19,234 bases of DNA from an uncultured Clostridia bacterium (GTDB lineage: Bacteria > Bacillota > Clostridia > UBA1381 > UMGS1253): NCBI GenBank assembly GCA_937892135.1, contig CALAUK010000075.1:1-19234 (forward strand), written 5' to 3'. The notes beneath the pieces are model-generated. The model worked only from the letters and a program-made list of their open reading frames with translations, was not told the DNA's origin and did no database searches. Shown here one piece after another: positions 5,587-14,252 of the stretch (positions are counted from its first letter, which is position 1; each line of letters begins with the position of its first letter). Both the position numbers and the translations under genes were made by a program.

Positions 5587-7625
5587 TGAAAAAAAGCTGT
5601 GAGCTGTTAGCGCCGGCGGGTAATTTTAGCTCTTTAATTGCTGCTGTTCAGTCAGGTGCTGATGCGGTGTATCTTGGAGGAGAGCTTTTTTCTGCAAGAG
5701 CCGGTGCGGGAAATTTTACAAATGAAGAGATTACAGAAGCGGTAAAATACTGCCACTTAAGAGGAGTTAGCGTTCATGTTGCGCTAAATACCCTTATAAA
5801 GCAGGACGAATTTGATGAAGCTTTGCGCTTTGCGGCATTTTTGTATAATGCAGGCGTTGATGCAATTATTATTCAGGACTTAGGCCTTGCGGCAAGGATT
5901 AAAAAAGAGATGCCTGATATGGTTTTGCACGCATCGACACAGATGACAATTCATAATGCAGAAGATGCCCTTGTTTTAAAAGAGCTTGGCTTTTCAAGAG
6001 TTGTTGTAGCACGTGAGCTTAGCTTTGATAAAATTTTGGATATAAAGAAAAGGACAGGTCTTGAGGTTGAAATGTTTGTTCACGGGGCAATTTGCCAGAG
6101 CTTTTCGGGGCAGTGCCTTTTAAGCTCAATCTTAGGCGGAAGAAGCGGAAACCGCGGAAGATGCGCTCAGCCGTGCAGGTTAGAGTACGAGCTTTTTGAA
6201 GATAATAACCGTCTTAAAAAGGGATATCTTTTAAGCCCTAAGGATATGTGCCTTATTGAGCATATTAAAAAGATTAAAGAAGCGGGGATTGACTCTCTTA
6301 AAATTGAGGGAAGACTTAAAAGAAGCGAGTATGTTGCAACTGTTGTTTCGGTGTACAGAAAATACCTTGACAGCGGTTTTGTGCCAACACAAGAGGATAT
6401 TACTCTTTTATACGATGCATTTAACAGAAGCGGTTTTACTGACGGATACTTTACGGGAAAGACAGGCTCAGCTATGATGAGCTACAAAAGCCCGTCTAAC
6501 ACTTCAAAAGAAAAGTTTTCGCCTGAGATAATATCTTGTATATCAGAAAACGCAAACGAGAGAAAGGTTTTAATTGATATGTCTGTTTCGTTAAAATACG
6601 GAAGAGAAATATCTTTAACAGTTGCAGACGAGGATAAAAACATAATAACTGTTACAGGTGATATCGCAGAAAAGGCAAAAACAAAGCCTGCCGATATTGA
6701 ATTTTTGAAAAAACAGCTTTCAAGGCTTGGAAATACAGTTTATTCATTAAATAACTTTACTGCAGAAATTGATTCAGGGCTAGGTGTCGGCTCGTCAGCT
6801 TTAAATGAATTAAGGCGAAAGGCAACCGATGCGCTTGATAATATCCGAACCAAAGTAACACGAAAAACAGAAATTGATTTTAAAATTAAAGATAAGACAA
6901 ATAAACCAAAAGAAGTTGTTTTAACCTGTGAGGTCCATAATAAAATGCAGGCTGAGCTTGCTTTAAAATACGGCATAAAAAGAATTTATGCCCCTGAGGA
7001 TTATGGTTTAGACGGCATTACAGTTAAGGCAGATGATATTTTATTTTCGCCTGAAAACGAAAAAGGAAAGCTTTTAAGCTCTCATTTGTGCCACGGAAAA
7101 GAGGAAGCCTTCGCTGATTTTCGTCTTAATGTGTTTAACACAGAAACCATAAATGCGCTTTTGAATTTAGGCTTTGACGGAGTGTGTTTATCGCCTGAAC
7201 TTAACTTAAATGAAATTAAAAAGCTTTCGGGCGCGGAGGTTATAGGCTACGGAAAACTACCTGTTATGCTTATGAAAAACTGCGTTATAAAGGCGGCAGG
7301 GGGGAAATGCGCCGAAAAGTGTGGCAGTACATTTTATTTAAAAGACAGGAAAAACGAGAAGTTTTTAATAATGTGTAATGGAAAAAAATCCTGCACTAAT
7401 ACGCTTTTAAATTCAAAGCCTGTTTATATGGCAGATAAGGCAGAGGATTTAATAAAAGCAAATATTAAATATTTAAGATTAGTTTTTACTGATGAAAATG
7501 AATACGAGTGCGAAGAGGTTTTAAAGGCCTACACAAATGCATTTTCAAAAAGGGAATTTAAAAACCCTGAATTCTTAGGTGAAAACAAATTCACAAGAGG
7601 GCATTTTTACAGAGGAGTTATATAG
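5586..7625 (+). CDS. Peptidase U32 family protein (RlhA-like, probable RNA hydroxylation)
   Basis: The U32 family was named for collagenase-like peptidases, but characterised bacterial members such as E. coli RlhA and TrhP act in hydroxylation of 23S rRNA or tRNA using prephenate and an Fe-S cluster. The U32 signature is complete at about residues 162-180 ('EMFVHGAICQSFSGQCLLS'), followed by 'GGRSGNRGRCAQPCRL', which supplies the conserved cysteines. The N-terminus 'ELLAPAGNFSSLIAAVQSGADAVYLGG' marks the barrel start. The C-terminal part has a second cysteine set ('CVIKAAGGKCAEKCG', 'IMCNGKKSCTN'). At 679 residues it is the long RlhA-like form rather than a short TrhP-like one. Translation is coupled to zapA (TGATG overlap). 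Which RNA it modifies is not decidable here. Confidence 0.9.
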   Translation: MKKSCELLAPAGNFSSLIAAVQSGADAVYLGGELFSARAGAGNFTNEEITEAVKYCHLRGVSVHVALNTLIKQDEFDEALRFAAFLYNAGVDAIIIQDLGLAARIKKEMPDMVLHASTQMTIHNAEDALVLKELGFSRVVVARELSFDKILDIKKRTGLEVEMFVHGAICQSFSGQCLLSSILGGRSGNRGRCAQPCRLEYELFEDNNRLKKGYLLSPKDMCLIEHIKKIKEAGIDSLKIEGRLKRSEYVATVVSVYRKYLDSGFVPTQEDITLLYDAFNRSGFTDGYFTGKTGSAMMSYKSPSNTSKEKFSPEIISCISENANERKVLIDMSVSLKYGREISLTVADEDKNIITVTGDIAEKAKTKPADIEFLKKQLSRLGNTVYSLNNFTAEIDSGLGVGSSALNELRRKATDALDNIRTKVTRKTEIDFKIKDKTNKPKEVVLTCEVHNKMQAELALKYGIKRIYAPEDYGLDGITVKADDILFSPENEKGKLLSSHLCHGKEEAFADFRLNVFNTETINALLNLGFDGVCLSPELNLNEIKKLSGAEVIGYGKLPVMLMKNCVIKAAGGKCAEKCGSTFYLKDRKNEKFLIMCNGKKSCTNTLLNSKPVYMADKAEDLIKANIKYLRLVFTDENEYECEEVLKAYTNAFSKREFKNPEFLGENKFTRGHFYRGVI

Positions 7626-7633
7626 AAGCTATT

Positions 7634-8218
7634 ATGAAAAAGATTTACCTTGCATCTGCATCGCCAAGGCGAAGCAAGATACTTTCTGATGCGGGATTTA
7701 AGTTTAGTGTGTGCCCCGCAGATATAAACGAGAATATTTCATCACCAAGCGCTAGTATGCTTGTTCGTGAGCTTTCTTTATTAAAGGCGGCAGAGGCGGC
7801 AAAATCGCTTCGTGGAAGAGGTTTGGTTATTGGTGCTGACACTGTTGTGGCTATTGGTGATAAAGTCTTGGGAAAGCCTTTAAATAAGCGCCACGCAAGG
7901 CTTATGCTAAAGCTTTTGTCAGGGAGGAAGCACAAGGTTTTAACAGGTGTGTGCGTTCTTGATTTAAAGACAGGGGCGGCAATAGCAAAATGCGAGGAAA
8001 GTGCAGTTTATTTTAAAAAGCTTACAAACCGTGAGATAAGAGAATATGTTGACACAAATGAGCCTATGGATAAGGCGGGCTCGTATGCCATTCAGGAAAA
8101 GGGTGGTGCTTTTGTTGAAAGTGTTTCAGGAAATTTTGATAATATAATAGGATTTCCTATGAAAACATTCAACGAGATTTTACAAGAATTTGAAAATGAA
8201 AAAGGAGAAACGGATTAA
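7634..8218 (+). CDS. maf: Maf family nucleotide pyrophosphatase
   Basis: Maf proteins hydrolyse nucleoside triphosphates, preferring dTTP/UTP or modified nucleotides, to monophosphates; overexpression inhibits septation in B. subtilis. The 194-residue product shows 'LASASPRRSKIL' (residues 6-17), 'VRELSLLKA', 'IGADTVV' (catalytic aspartate near residue 69), 'GKPLNKRHARLMLKLLSGRKHKVLTGV', and 'EPMDKAGSYAIQEKGGAFVESVSGNFDNIIGFP', all expected Maf blocks. It begins 8 bases after the U32 stop and ends 1 base before the mreB ATG. Its place immediately upstream of mreB is the standard Firmicutes order; the radC gene often found between maf and mreB is absent. The nearest purine-rich Shine-Dalgarno (GGAG near 7614) is rather distant, so translation may depend on coupling. 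Confidence 0.95.
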   Translation: MKKIYLASASPRRSKILSDAGFKFSVCPADINENISSPSASMLVRELSLLKAAEAAKSLRGRGLVIGADTVVAIGDKVLGKPLNKRHARLMLKLLSGRKHKVLTGVCVLDLKTGAAIAKCEESAVYFKKLTNREIREYVDTNEPMDKAGSYAIQEKGGAFVESVSGNFDNIIGFPMKTFNEILQEFENEKGETD

Positions 8219-8219
8219 A

Positions 8220-9233
8220 ATGGGATTTTTTGCAAAGGACATCGGAATAGACTTAGGAACAGCGAATACTTTAGTTCACGTTAAGGGAAAGGGCGTAGTA
8301 GTAAGAGAGCCCAGCGTTGTTGCTATTGATACAACTACAAATAAGGTTTTGGCAGTAGGAAATGCAGCCAAGGAAATGATAGGAAGAACTCCCGGCAACA
8401 TTAAAGCCATAAGACCTATGAAAGACGGAGTTATTGCAGCGTTTGACATAACTCAGACTATGCTTCGTTCATTTATTAAAATGGTTTCGGGAAAAGGCGT
8501 TTTGTCTAAGCCGAGAGTTGTTATTTGTATTCCCTCGGGCGTTACTGAGGTTGAAAAAAGAGCCGTTGAAGAGGCAACACTTCAGGCAGGTGCAAAGGAG
8601 GCATTCTTAATTGAAGAGCCTATGGCAGCATCAATCGGTGCGGGTCTTCCTGTTGAAGAGCCTACGGGCTGTATGGTTGTTGATATCGGTGGCGGAACAA
8701 GCGAGGTTGCGGTTATTTCTTTAGGCGGTATTGTAACAAGTAAGTCCGTAAGAGTTGCAGGTGACGCTTTTGATGCGGCGATTGTGGCCTATGTTAAAAG
8801 AGAATACAACCTTATGATAGGTGACAGAACAGGCGAAAAAGTTAAGCTTGCCATCGGTTCTGCTTTTCCTATGACAGAAGAAAAGATTATGGAAATAAGA
8901 GGCCGTGATTTGCTTTCAGGTCTTCCTAAGAATGTTACGGTTTCATCAAAGGAGATAAGATTTGCTCTTGATGAGCCTATAATGCAGGTTGTTGATGCAA
9001 TTAAGTCTACTCTTGAAAAAACTCCGCCCGAGCTTTCGGCAGATATTATAGACAGAGGCATAACACTTACAGGCGGTGGCGCGCTTATTAAAGGTCTTGA
9101 CAGCTTAATCAGCCGCGAAACAGGAATTCCCGTAAAGGTTGCAAAAAATCCGTTGGACTGTGTTGCGCTTGGAACGGGTAAGGTTTTAGAAGAAATTAAT
9201 ACCTTAAGAAAGGTATTGATCAATAATAAATAA
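8220..9233 (+). CDS. mreB: Rod shape-determining protein MreB
   Basis: This bacterial actin forms membrane-bound filaments that guide peptidoglycan synthesis along the cylinder. The actin-fold ATP-binding blocks are intact: phosphate 1 'DIGIDLGTANTLV' (residues 7-19), phosphate 2 'VVDIGGGTSEVAVISLGG' (about 153-170) and adenosine 'LTGGGALIKGL' (283-293), along with 'IPSGVTEVEKRAVEEA'. I chose the ATG at 8220 rather than the in-frame TTG at 8190: it fits the conserved N-terminus (MGFFAKDIGID) and has GGAG at 8204-8207 upstream, inside the end of maf. The 337-residue length is normal. It is followed at once by mreC, mreD and a class B PBP, so the whole elongation machinery core is cotranscribed. 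Confidence 0.97.
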   Translation: MGFFAKDIGIDLGTANTLVHVKGKGVVVREPSVVAIDTTTNKVLAVGNAAKEMIGRTPGNIKAIRPMKDGVIAAFDITQTMLRSFIKMVSGKGVLSKPRVVICIPSGVTEVEKRAVEEATLQAGAKEAFLIEEPMAASIGAGLPVEEPTGCMVVDIGGGTSEVAVISLGGIVTSKSVRVAGDAFDAAIVAYVKREYNLMIGDRTGEKVKLAIGSAFPMTEEKIMEIRGRDLLSGLPKNVTVSSKEIRFALDEPIMQVVDAIKSTLEKTPPELSADIIDRGITLTGGGALIKGLDSLISRETGIPVKVAKNPLDCVALGTGKVLEEINTLRKVLINNK

Positions 9234-9249
9234 AGGGTGTGGAAAAACT

Positions 9250-10080
9250 GTGACATTTTTTGAAAAACACAGAAAAATTATTGTGACAATAATTGTGACA
9301 GTTATTATATTTTTAATTATGGGTTTATCGGCAATCCCGTTTAAGAATTCATTTTTCTTAAAAAACTTTGTAAACACCATTTTTTCGCCTATAAGAAGTG
9401 TTGCGAGCGGAATTTCAAATGGTATCGGCGGTTTTGTAAACTATCTTTTTGAGATGAAAAACTTAAACGAGGAAAATGACTACCTTGCAAAAAGACTTGC
9501 TGAGATGGAACATAATTATAAAGGCATAGAAGACTATAAAAAAGAAAACGAAAGATTAAGAGAGCTTTTAGCGCTTACTGATGAAAAAGAAACTGATTTT
9601 CAAGGCATTTATGCGTCTGTAATCGGTCTTGGAGCTGATAACTGGTATTCAGGTTACACAATTAACAAAGGCTCCCTTTCCGGAATTGAAACAGGCGATG
9701 TAGTTATATCCGAGCAGGGTATTGTAGGTCAGATTTCAGAGGTTGGACTTAACTGGGCTGTAATTAAGTCTTTAATAAGCCCGTCTTCTTCGGTTGGCGC
9801 AAAAATCGTAAGAAGCGGTGATATAGCCATTGTTGAAGGCGATTTTAAGCTTGAGCGCGACTGTATGATGAAAATGACTTTTATAAATAAGGACGCGCAG
9901 ATTTTAGCAGGTGACACAATAGAAACCTCAGGACTTGGAGAAAGCTTTCCCGGAGGAGTTCCTTTAGGAAAGGTTACAAATATCGTAAGCGATGTTTCGG
10001 GTGTTTCAAAGTATGCAGTGGTTGAGCCTTATGTGGACTTTAAGAATTTAAAAGAGGTTTTGATTATAAAAAAGCAGTAG
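9250..10080 (+). CDS. mreC: Rod shape-determining protein MreC
   Basis: MreC is a membrane-anchored extracytoplasmic scaffold linking MreB to PBP2. It has a short cytoplasmic N-terminus, one membrane helix at about residues 9-29, and a coiled coil at about 65-105 ('NLNEENDYLAKRLAEMEHNYK'). The paired beta domains include 'VIGLGADNWYSGYTINKGSLSGIETGDVVISEQGIVGQISEVG' and end with 'EPYVDFKNLKEVLIIKK', both family-typical. It has 276 residues. The start is GTG at 9250, 16 bases after mreB, with only a weak Shine-Dalgarno (AGGGTG); no better in-frame start precedes the membrane helix. The stop TAG forms part of the mreD ribosome binding site. Confidence 0.95.
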   Translation: MTFFEKHRKIIVTIIVTVIIFLIMGLSAIPFKNSFFLKNFVNTIFSPIRSVASGISNGIGGFVNYLFEMKNLNEENDYLAKRLAEMEHNYKGIEDYKKENERLRELLALTDEKETDFQGIYASVIGLGADNWYSGYTINKGSLSGIETGDVVISEQGIVGQISEVGLNWAVIKSLISPSSSVGAKIVRSGDIAIVEGDFKLERDCMMKMTFINKDAQILAGDTIETSGLGESFPGGVPLGKVTNIVSDVSGVSKYAVVEPYVDFKNLKEVLIIKKQ

Positions 10081-10087
10081 GTGGCTT

Positions 10088-10573
10088 ATGAGGTATTTTA
10101 AGATATCTGTTTTAATTATAATTTCATATATCTTAGAGCTTGCAGTTTTTTCAAAGCTTAAGCTTTTGGGTGTTGTACCCAATATGGTTTTAGTTTTGGT
10201 TGTGTGTTTTTCGCTTGGCGAAAACGACTGGATGTATGCAGGAATTTTAGGTGCGCTGTCGGGGCTTTTGATTGATATGTCGGCATCAAGCATTGTGGGG
10301 CTTAATGCACTTTTATGTATGTATACAGGGGTTTTATGCTCCTGCTTAAGCCAGAAGTTTTTCCGCGGCAAGTTTACAGTGAGCATACTTTTTGTTTTTG
10401 CGCTGAGCGTTATATATGAGCTTTTGGTGTATGTGTTTGGATTTGCACTGTTTAACGAAAGCGATTTTCTTTTCAGTGTCCTAAACGTTATTTTGCCCGT
10501 GGCCTTTTTAAACACAATTTTTGCAATTATTATGTATGTACCTGTAAAAAACATTAACAAAGCGTATTATTAA
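10088..10573 (+). CDS. mreD: Rod shape-determining protein MreD
   Basis: MreD is a small integral membrane partner of MreC in the elongation complex. The 161-residue product is very hydrophobic, with about five membrane segments, beginning 'YFKISVLIIISYILELAVF' and including the family-typical 'VPNMVLVLVVCFSLGENDWMYAGILGALSGLLIDM'. It begins 7 bases after mreC with AGGTGG (10079-10084) as Shine-Dalgarno overlapping the mreC stop. Sequence conservation in MreD is low, so the call leans on topology, the 'G.l.GLl.D' motif and its place between mreC and the PBP2 gene. Confidence 0.92.
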   Translation: MRYFKISVLIIISYILELAVFSKLKLLGVVPNMVLVLVVCFSLGENDWMYAGILGALSGLLIDMSASSIVGLNALLCMYTGVLCSCLSQKFFRGKFTVSILFVFALSVIYELLVYVFGFALFNESDFLFSVLNVILPVAFLNTIFAIIMYVPVKNINKAYY

Positions 10574-10586
10574 AGGCGGTGATTAG

Positions 10587-12680
10587 TTGTTAAGGGAAAA
10601 GCCTGTTAATAAAAGATTTATAGTGTATTCAGCATTCTGTTTGCTGATTGTTTTTGTGCTGTCCTTCAGGCTTTTTTGGGTGCAGATTGTAAACGGCGAG
10701 AAATATCTTAAAGAGGCAGAAAAGAAGAGCGTAAGAAATGTTGTTATTCCCGCTCCGAGAGGTGAAATTGTTGACAGATTCGGAAATCCGCTTGTAACAA
10801 ACAAAATGGGTTATGCTATTCAGATTCAAAGAACCAACATATATAATAAAGAGTTTGACGACATTATTTTAAAGACATATAAGCTTTTAAAAGAAAAAAA
10901 CCAGGAGGCAGAAGAAGAGCTTCCAATAAGCTTTTACCCTTATGAATTTACCTTTAAAGAAAAGTACGAGGATGAAGAAAGAGCAAAAAAAGCAGAGCTG
11001 GAATGGAAGAAAAAATGGGAGATTGATTCATCTTTAAGTGCAAAAGAAGCATTATATGAGCTTAAAGAAAGATATAAAATTGAAGACGGATATACAGAAG
11101 ATGAGCTTCGTATGATTGTTGGCGTAAGAAACGATATGGTTTTAAAAAACTTTTCCGTGTCTCTTCCGTACACTATGGCTGAAAACATTGATATGGAGAT
11201 ACTTACAATCATCAAGGAAAATGAAAGCGAGTATCCTTGCGTAAGCGTTGTTGCAAAATATGAAAGGCAGTTTCCGAACGGTCAGCTTGCGGCGCATATT
11301 TTGGGAAGAACAGGTCAGATTTCAGGCGACGAATATGAAGCTATGAAAAAAGACGGGTATAAACTTACTGACCACATAGGAAAACAGGGAATAGAAAAGG
11401 TTTGCGAAACCTATTTAAGAGGCGTTGACGGGGTTTCAGGCTTTGTTCAGACAGCTGACGGATTTAAAGAAAACCCTGATGCAAGAGTTGAGGCAATCCC
11501 GGGAAACTATGCAGTTTTAACTATTGATTCAAAGATGCAGGAGGTTTTAGAGAATTCACTTGAAAAAACTATCCTTGGCATAAGAGAACGTGGCGATGGA
11601 TATAAAAATGCAGGCGGAGATGCGGCAGGCGGCGCTGCGGTTGTGTTAGATGTTAACAGCGGTGAGGTGCTTGCGATTGCTTCGTATCCTACCTATGACC
11701 CGAATTTTTATAACGAAAACTACACAAAGCTTGCAGAAAACAAGTTTAACCCTATGTGGAACAGAGCAATAGGCGGAGCGTATGCACCGGGTTCAACCTT
11801 TAAAATGCTTACTTCTATTGCAGCTTTGGAAGAAGAGGTTATAACTCCGTCTACAGTGATTGAAGACGAGGGTGTTTATAAATTTTATGACGATTATCAG
11901 CCAAAGTGCTGGATATATACAAGAAACGGAACTACTCACGGACCGACAACAGTTGCGTCCGCGCTTGAAAATTCATGTAACTATTTTTTCTATGAGACAG
12001 GAAGACTTTTGGGGATTGAAAAGCTTAATAAATACCAGAAAATGTTTGGTCTCGGCGAAAAAAGCGGAATTGAGCTTAGTCTTGAAGAGGCTAAAGGAAC
12101 TATTGCAGGCCCCGAAGAAAGAGAGAGAATCGGGGGAAGAGAGTGGTCCGGCGGTGACACTATTCAGGCGTCAATAGGACAGTCTGATAATCTTATAACG
12201 CCTATTCAGCTTGCAAACTATGTTGCGACATTGGTTAACGGCGGAAAGCGTTATATGCCGCATATTATTAAAGAGATTCGCTCTCCCGAAACGGGAAAGA
12301 TAATAAAAACCGTAAAGCCTGAGCTTTTAGAGGATTTGGATATTGACGAAAAGAACTTAAAAGCTGTTATGAAAGGAATGCTAGATGTTACTCAGGACGG
12401 AACAGCAAGCTCTGTTTTTGAAAATTATCCTGTGTCTGTCGGCGGAAAAACGGGTTCGGCTCAGGTTGCAACAGGCTCAGATAACGGCGTATTTGTTGCT
12501 TTTGCGCCTTATGACAATCCGCAGATTGCGATTGCTATTGTAGTTGAGCACGGAAATTCAGGCGGCGATGTTGCGCCCGTTGCAAGAAGCATATTTAATT
12601 ATTATTTCGGTATTTCCGAGAGCGAGGAAGAAGCACCTCGCCCGAACAAATATGTTCCAAGTATGACACTCAGAAGATAA
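10587..12680 (+). CDS. mrdA: Penicillin-binding protein 2 (class B transpeptidase, elongation)
   Basis: This membrane-anchored D,D-transpeptidase cross-links new peptidoglycan during side-wall growth. One membrane segment lies at about residues 11-28. The pedestal domain has 'PAPRGEIVDRFGNPL' and 'HILGRTGQIS'. The transpeptidase domain has S-T-F-K with the active serine at about residue 403, S-C-N at 463-465 and K-T-G at 621-623. The product is 697 residues with a charged insertion at about residues 105-190 ('KYEDEERAKKAELEWKKKW'), common in clostridial homologues. The start is TTG at 10587 behind AAAGGCGGTGA. Its position in the mre operon indicates the elongasome PBP2 rather than a division or spore PBP, though this cannot be fully separated by sequence. 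No SEDS (RodA) partner gene is in the window. Confidence 0.94.
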   Translation: MLREKPVNKRFIVYSAFCLLIVFVLSFRLFWVQIVNGEKYLKEAEKKSVRNVVIPAPRGEIVDRFGNPLVTNKMGYAIQIQRTNIYNKEFDDIILKTYKLLKEKNQEAEEELPISFYPYEFTFKEKYEDEERAKKAELEWKKKWEIDSSLSAKEALYELKERYKIEDGYTEDELRMIVGVRNDMVLKNFSVSLPYTMAENIDMEILTIIKENESEYPCVSVVAKYERQFPNGQLAAHILGRTGQISGDEYEAMKKDGYKLTDHIGKQGIEKVCETYLRGVDGVSGFVQTADGFKENPDARVEAIPGNYAVLTIDSKMQEVLENSLEKTILGIRERGDGYKNAGGDAAGGAAVVLDVNSGEVLAIASYPTYDPNFYNENYTKLAENKFNPMWNRAIGGAYAPGSTFKMLTSIAALEEEVITPSTVIEDEGVYKFYDDYQPKCWIYTRNGTTHGPTTVASALENSCNYFFYETGRLLGIEKLNKYQKMFGLGEKSGIELSLEEAKGTIAGPEERERIGGREWSGGDTIQASIGQSDNLITPIQLANYVATLVNGGKRYMPHIIKEIRSPETGKIIKTVKPELLEDLDIDEKNLKAVMKGMLDVTQDGTASSVFENYPVSVGGKTGSAQVATGSDNGVFVAFAPYDNPQIAIAIVVEHGNSGGDVAPVARSIFNYYFGISESEEEAPRPNKYVPSMTLRR

Positions 12681-12703
12681 ATAATTGAAAGGAAGTTAAG
12701 ATT

Positions 12704-13330
12704 ATGGAAGAGGCAGTTTTGTTAAAAGGAATAAAAGACGGGATTATGATAATTTTTGGTGAGGCAGAAGAAGATATAATCTTAGAAGAAACAGTAAAGA
12801 AGGTAGAAGAGGTAATATCTTTGTTTACAGAAGGAAGTAAAATCGTGTTTTCAGGAAAAGAGCTTTCTGAACAAACGCGTGTTACCCTTGAAAAAAAGCT
12901 TCTTGACATAATTGAAAACGAAGTTTCAATTGAGTACGAAGCAGAGGGATTTAAGAAGTTTTTTGAAAATCTTATAGAAGAACCCAAGGATAAAAGCGTC
13001 TTTCACTATGGCACAGTAAGAAGCGGTCAGGAGATAAAGTCTTTAGGAAACCTTATTGTTGTAGGAGATGTAAATCCCGGTGCCTTGCTTACAGCCGCAG
13101 GAAACATTATCGTTATGGGTATCTTAAGGGGTACTGTTCATGCGGGCTGTAACGGAGATAAAACTTGTGTAGTTTGCGCATCAAAGATGCAGCCTACTCA
13201 GATAAGAATTGCAGATATTATTACCCGTCCGCCCGATGGTGAGATAAATACAAGCTGGATTCCCGAGATGGCTTATGTTAAGGATTCAAACATATATATC
13301 GATAACTATTTGATAAAAAACAAAAAATAA
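12704..13330 (+). CDS. minC: Septum site-determining protein MinC
   Basis: MinC inhibits FtsZ polymerisation away from mid-cell in complex with MinD. The C-terminal right-handed beta-helix domain is clear: 'SGQEIKSLGNLIVVGDVNPGALLTAAGNIIVMGILRGTVHAG' at about residues 108-149, then 'IRIADIITRPPDG'. The N-terminal domain, residues 1-95, is divergent, as is usual. The length of 208 residues is near normal. The ATG has GAAAGGAAG upstream and lies 23 bases after PBP2, so minC appears to be the last gene of the mre transcript, while minD has its own promoter region. Three cysteines at about 150-160 ('CNGDKTCVVC') are in a loop and may have no special role. Confidence 0.94.
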   Translation: MEEAVLLKGIKDGIMIIFGEAEEDIILEETVKKVEEVISLFTEGSKIVFSGKELSEQTRVTLEKKLLDIIENEVSIEYEAEGFKKFFENLIEEPKDKSVFHYGTVRSGQEIKSLGNLIVVGDVNPGALLTAAGNIIVMGILRGTVHAGCNGDKTCVVCASKMQPTQIRIADIITRPPDGEINTSWIPEMAYVKDSNIYIDNYLIKNKK

Positions 13331-13333
13331 TTC

Positions 13334-13367
13334 TAGACTAATTTAAAAAAATGTGGTACAATAGTCT
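13334..13367 (+). promoter_or_regulatory. Candidate minD promoter within an inverted repeat
   Basis: TAGACT (13334-13339, a weak -35) is 17 bp from TACAAT (13357-13362), which has an upstream TGG, making an extended -10. An inverted repeat AGACTA (13335-13340) and TAGTCT (13362-13367) frames the promoter. It lies in the 92-base minC-minD gap. Confidence 0.55.
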
Positions 13368-13422
13368 TGTTAAGTGTTTATTTTGAATTAATTTTTTATT
13401 ATACATACAGGAGGAGTTTAAA

Positions 13423-14223
13423 ATGGGTGAAGTTATAGTTGTCACTTCCGGTAAAGGCGGCGTTGGTAAAACTACTACAACCGCTAATATTGGCGCAGGC
13501 CTGGTTTTAAGAGGCAAATCTGTTGTTATGATTGACGGAGATATCGGTCTTAGAAACTTAGATGTTGTTATGGGACTTGAAAACCGTATAGTTTATGATT
13601 TGGTTGACGTTGTTGAAGAAAGATGCCGCACAAAGCAGGCTCTTATTAAGGATAAGAGATTTGAAAATCTTTTTGTTATTCCTGCTGCGCAGACACGCGA
13701 TAAGTCTGCAGTAACTCCTGAACAGATGGTTAAGCTTACAGAGGAATTAAAAGAAGAATATGACTATGTTATTATAGACTGTCCCGCAGGTATCGAGCAA
13801 GGCTTTAAAAACGCTGTTGCAGGCGCCGATAAGGCTTTCGTTGTAACAACTCCTGAGGTGAGCGCTGTTCGTGATGCGGACAGAATTATAGGCCTTTTAG
13901 ATGCTAATGGTATTTCTGACCCTCAGCTTATTATTAACCGCCTAAGACCAGGTATGGTTAAAAAAGGCGATATGATGAATATCGATGATATTATTGATAT
14001 TTTGGCTATTAACCTATTGGGCGTTGTTCCTGATGATGAAAACATCATCGTTTCAACAAACAGAGGTGAGCCTGCTGTTTCTGATGAAAAGTCCAAGGCA
14101 GGTCAGGCATACAGAAATATTACTTCAAGAATTTTAGGCGAAGATGTTCCGCTATTGGATATGGACGAGCCTACATGGTTTGATAAAATAAAAAGCATCT
14201 TCAAGAAAAAGAATAACGACTGA
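13423..14223 (+). CDS. minD: Septum site-determining protein MinD
   Basis: MinD is a ParA/MinD-type ATPase that binds the membrane as an ATP dimer and recruits MinC. The deviant Walker A motif 'GKGGVGKTT' is at residues 10-18 (signature Lys11 and Lys16). Further motifs are 'DGDIGLRNLDVVMGLENR', 'YDYVIIDCPAGIE' (Walker B) and 'VTTPEVSAVRDADRIIGLL'. The C-terminus 'WFDKIKSIFKKKNND' is the amphipathic membrane-targeting helix. The length is 266 residues. The start follows a strong AGGAGG sequence. It is followed by minE, so this is a MinCDE system, unlike the DivIVA-based MinCD of B. subtilis. Confidence 0.97.
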   Translation: MGEVIVVTSGKGGVGKTTTTANIGAGLVLRGKSVVMIDGDIGLRNLDVVMGLENRIVYDLVDVVEERCRTKQALIKDKRFENLFVIPAAQTRDKSAVTPEQMVKLTEELKEEYDYVIIDCPAGIEQGFKNAVAGADKAFVVTTPEVSAVRDADRIIGLLDANGISDPQLIINRLRPGMVKKGDMMNIDDIIDILAINLLGVVPDDENIIVSTNRGEPAVSDEKSKAGQAYRNITSRILGEDVPLLDMDEPTWFDKIKSIFKKKNND

Positions 14224-14252
14224 TATTCGGGGCAGAAAGGATAGGGTATAAA

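Noticed and set aside
8789..9256. A 155-codon minus-strand ORF opposite mreB.
   Set aside because: Shadow of the conserved mreB coding sequence.
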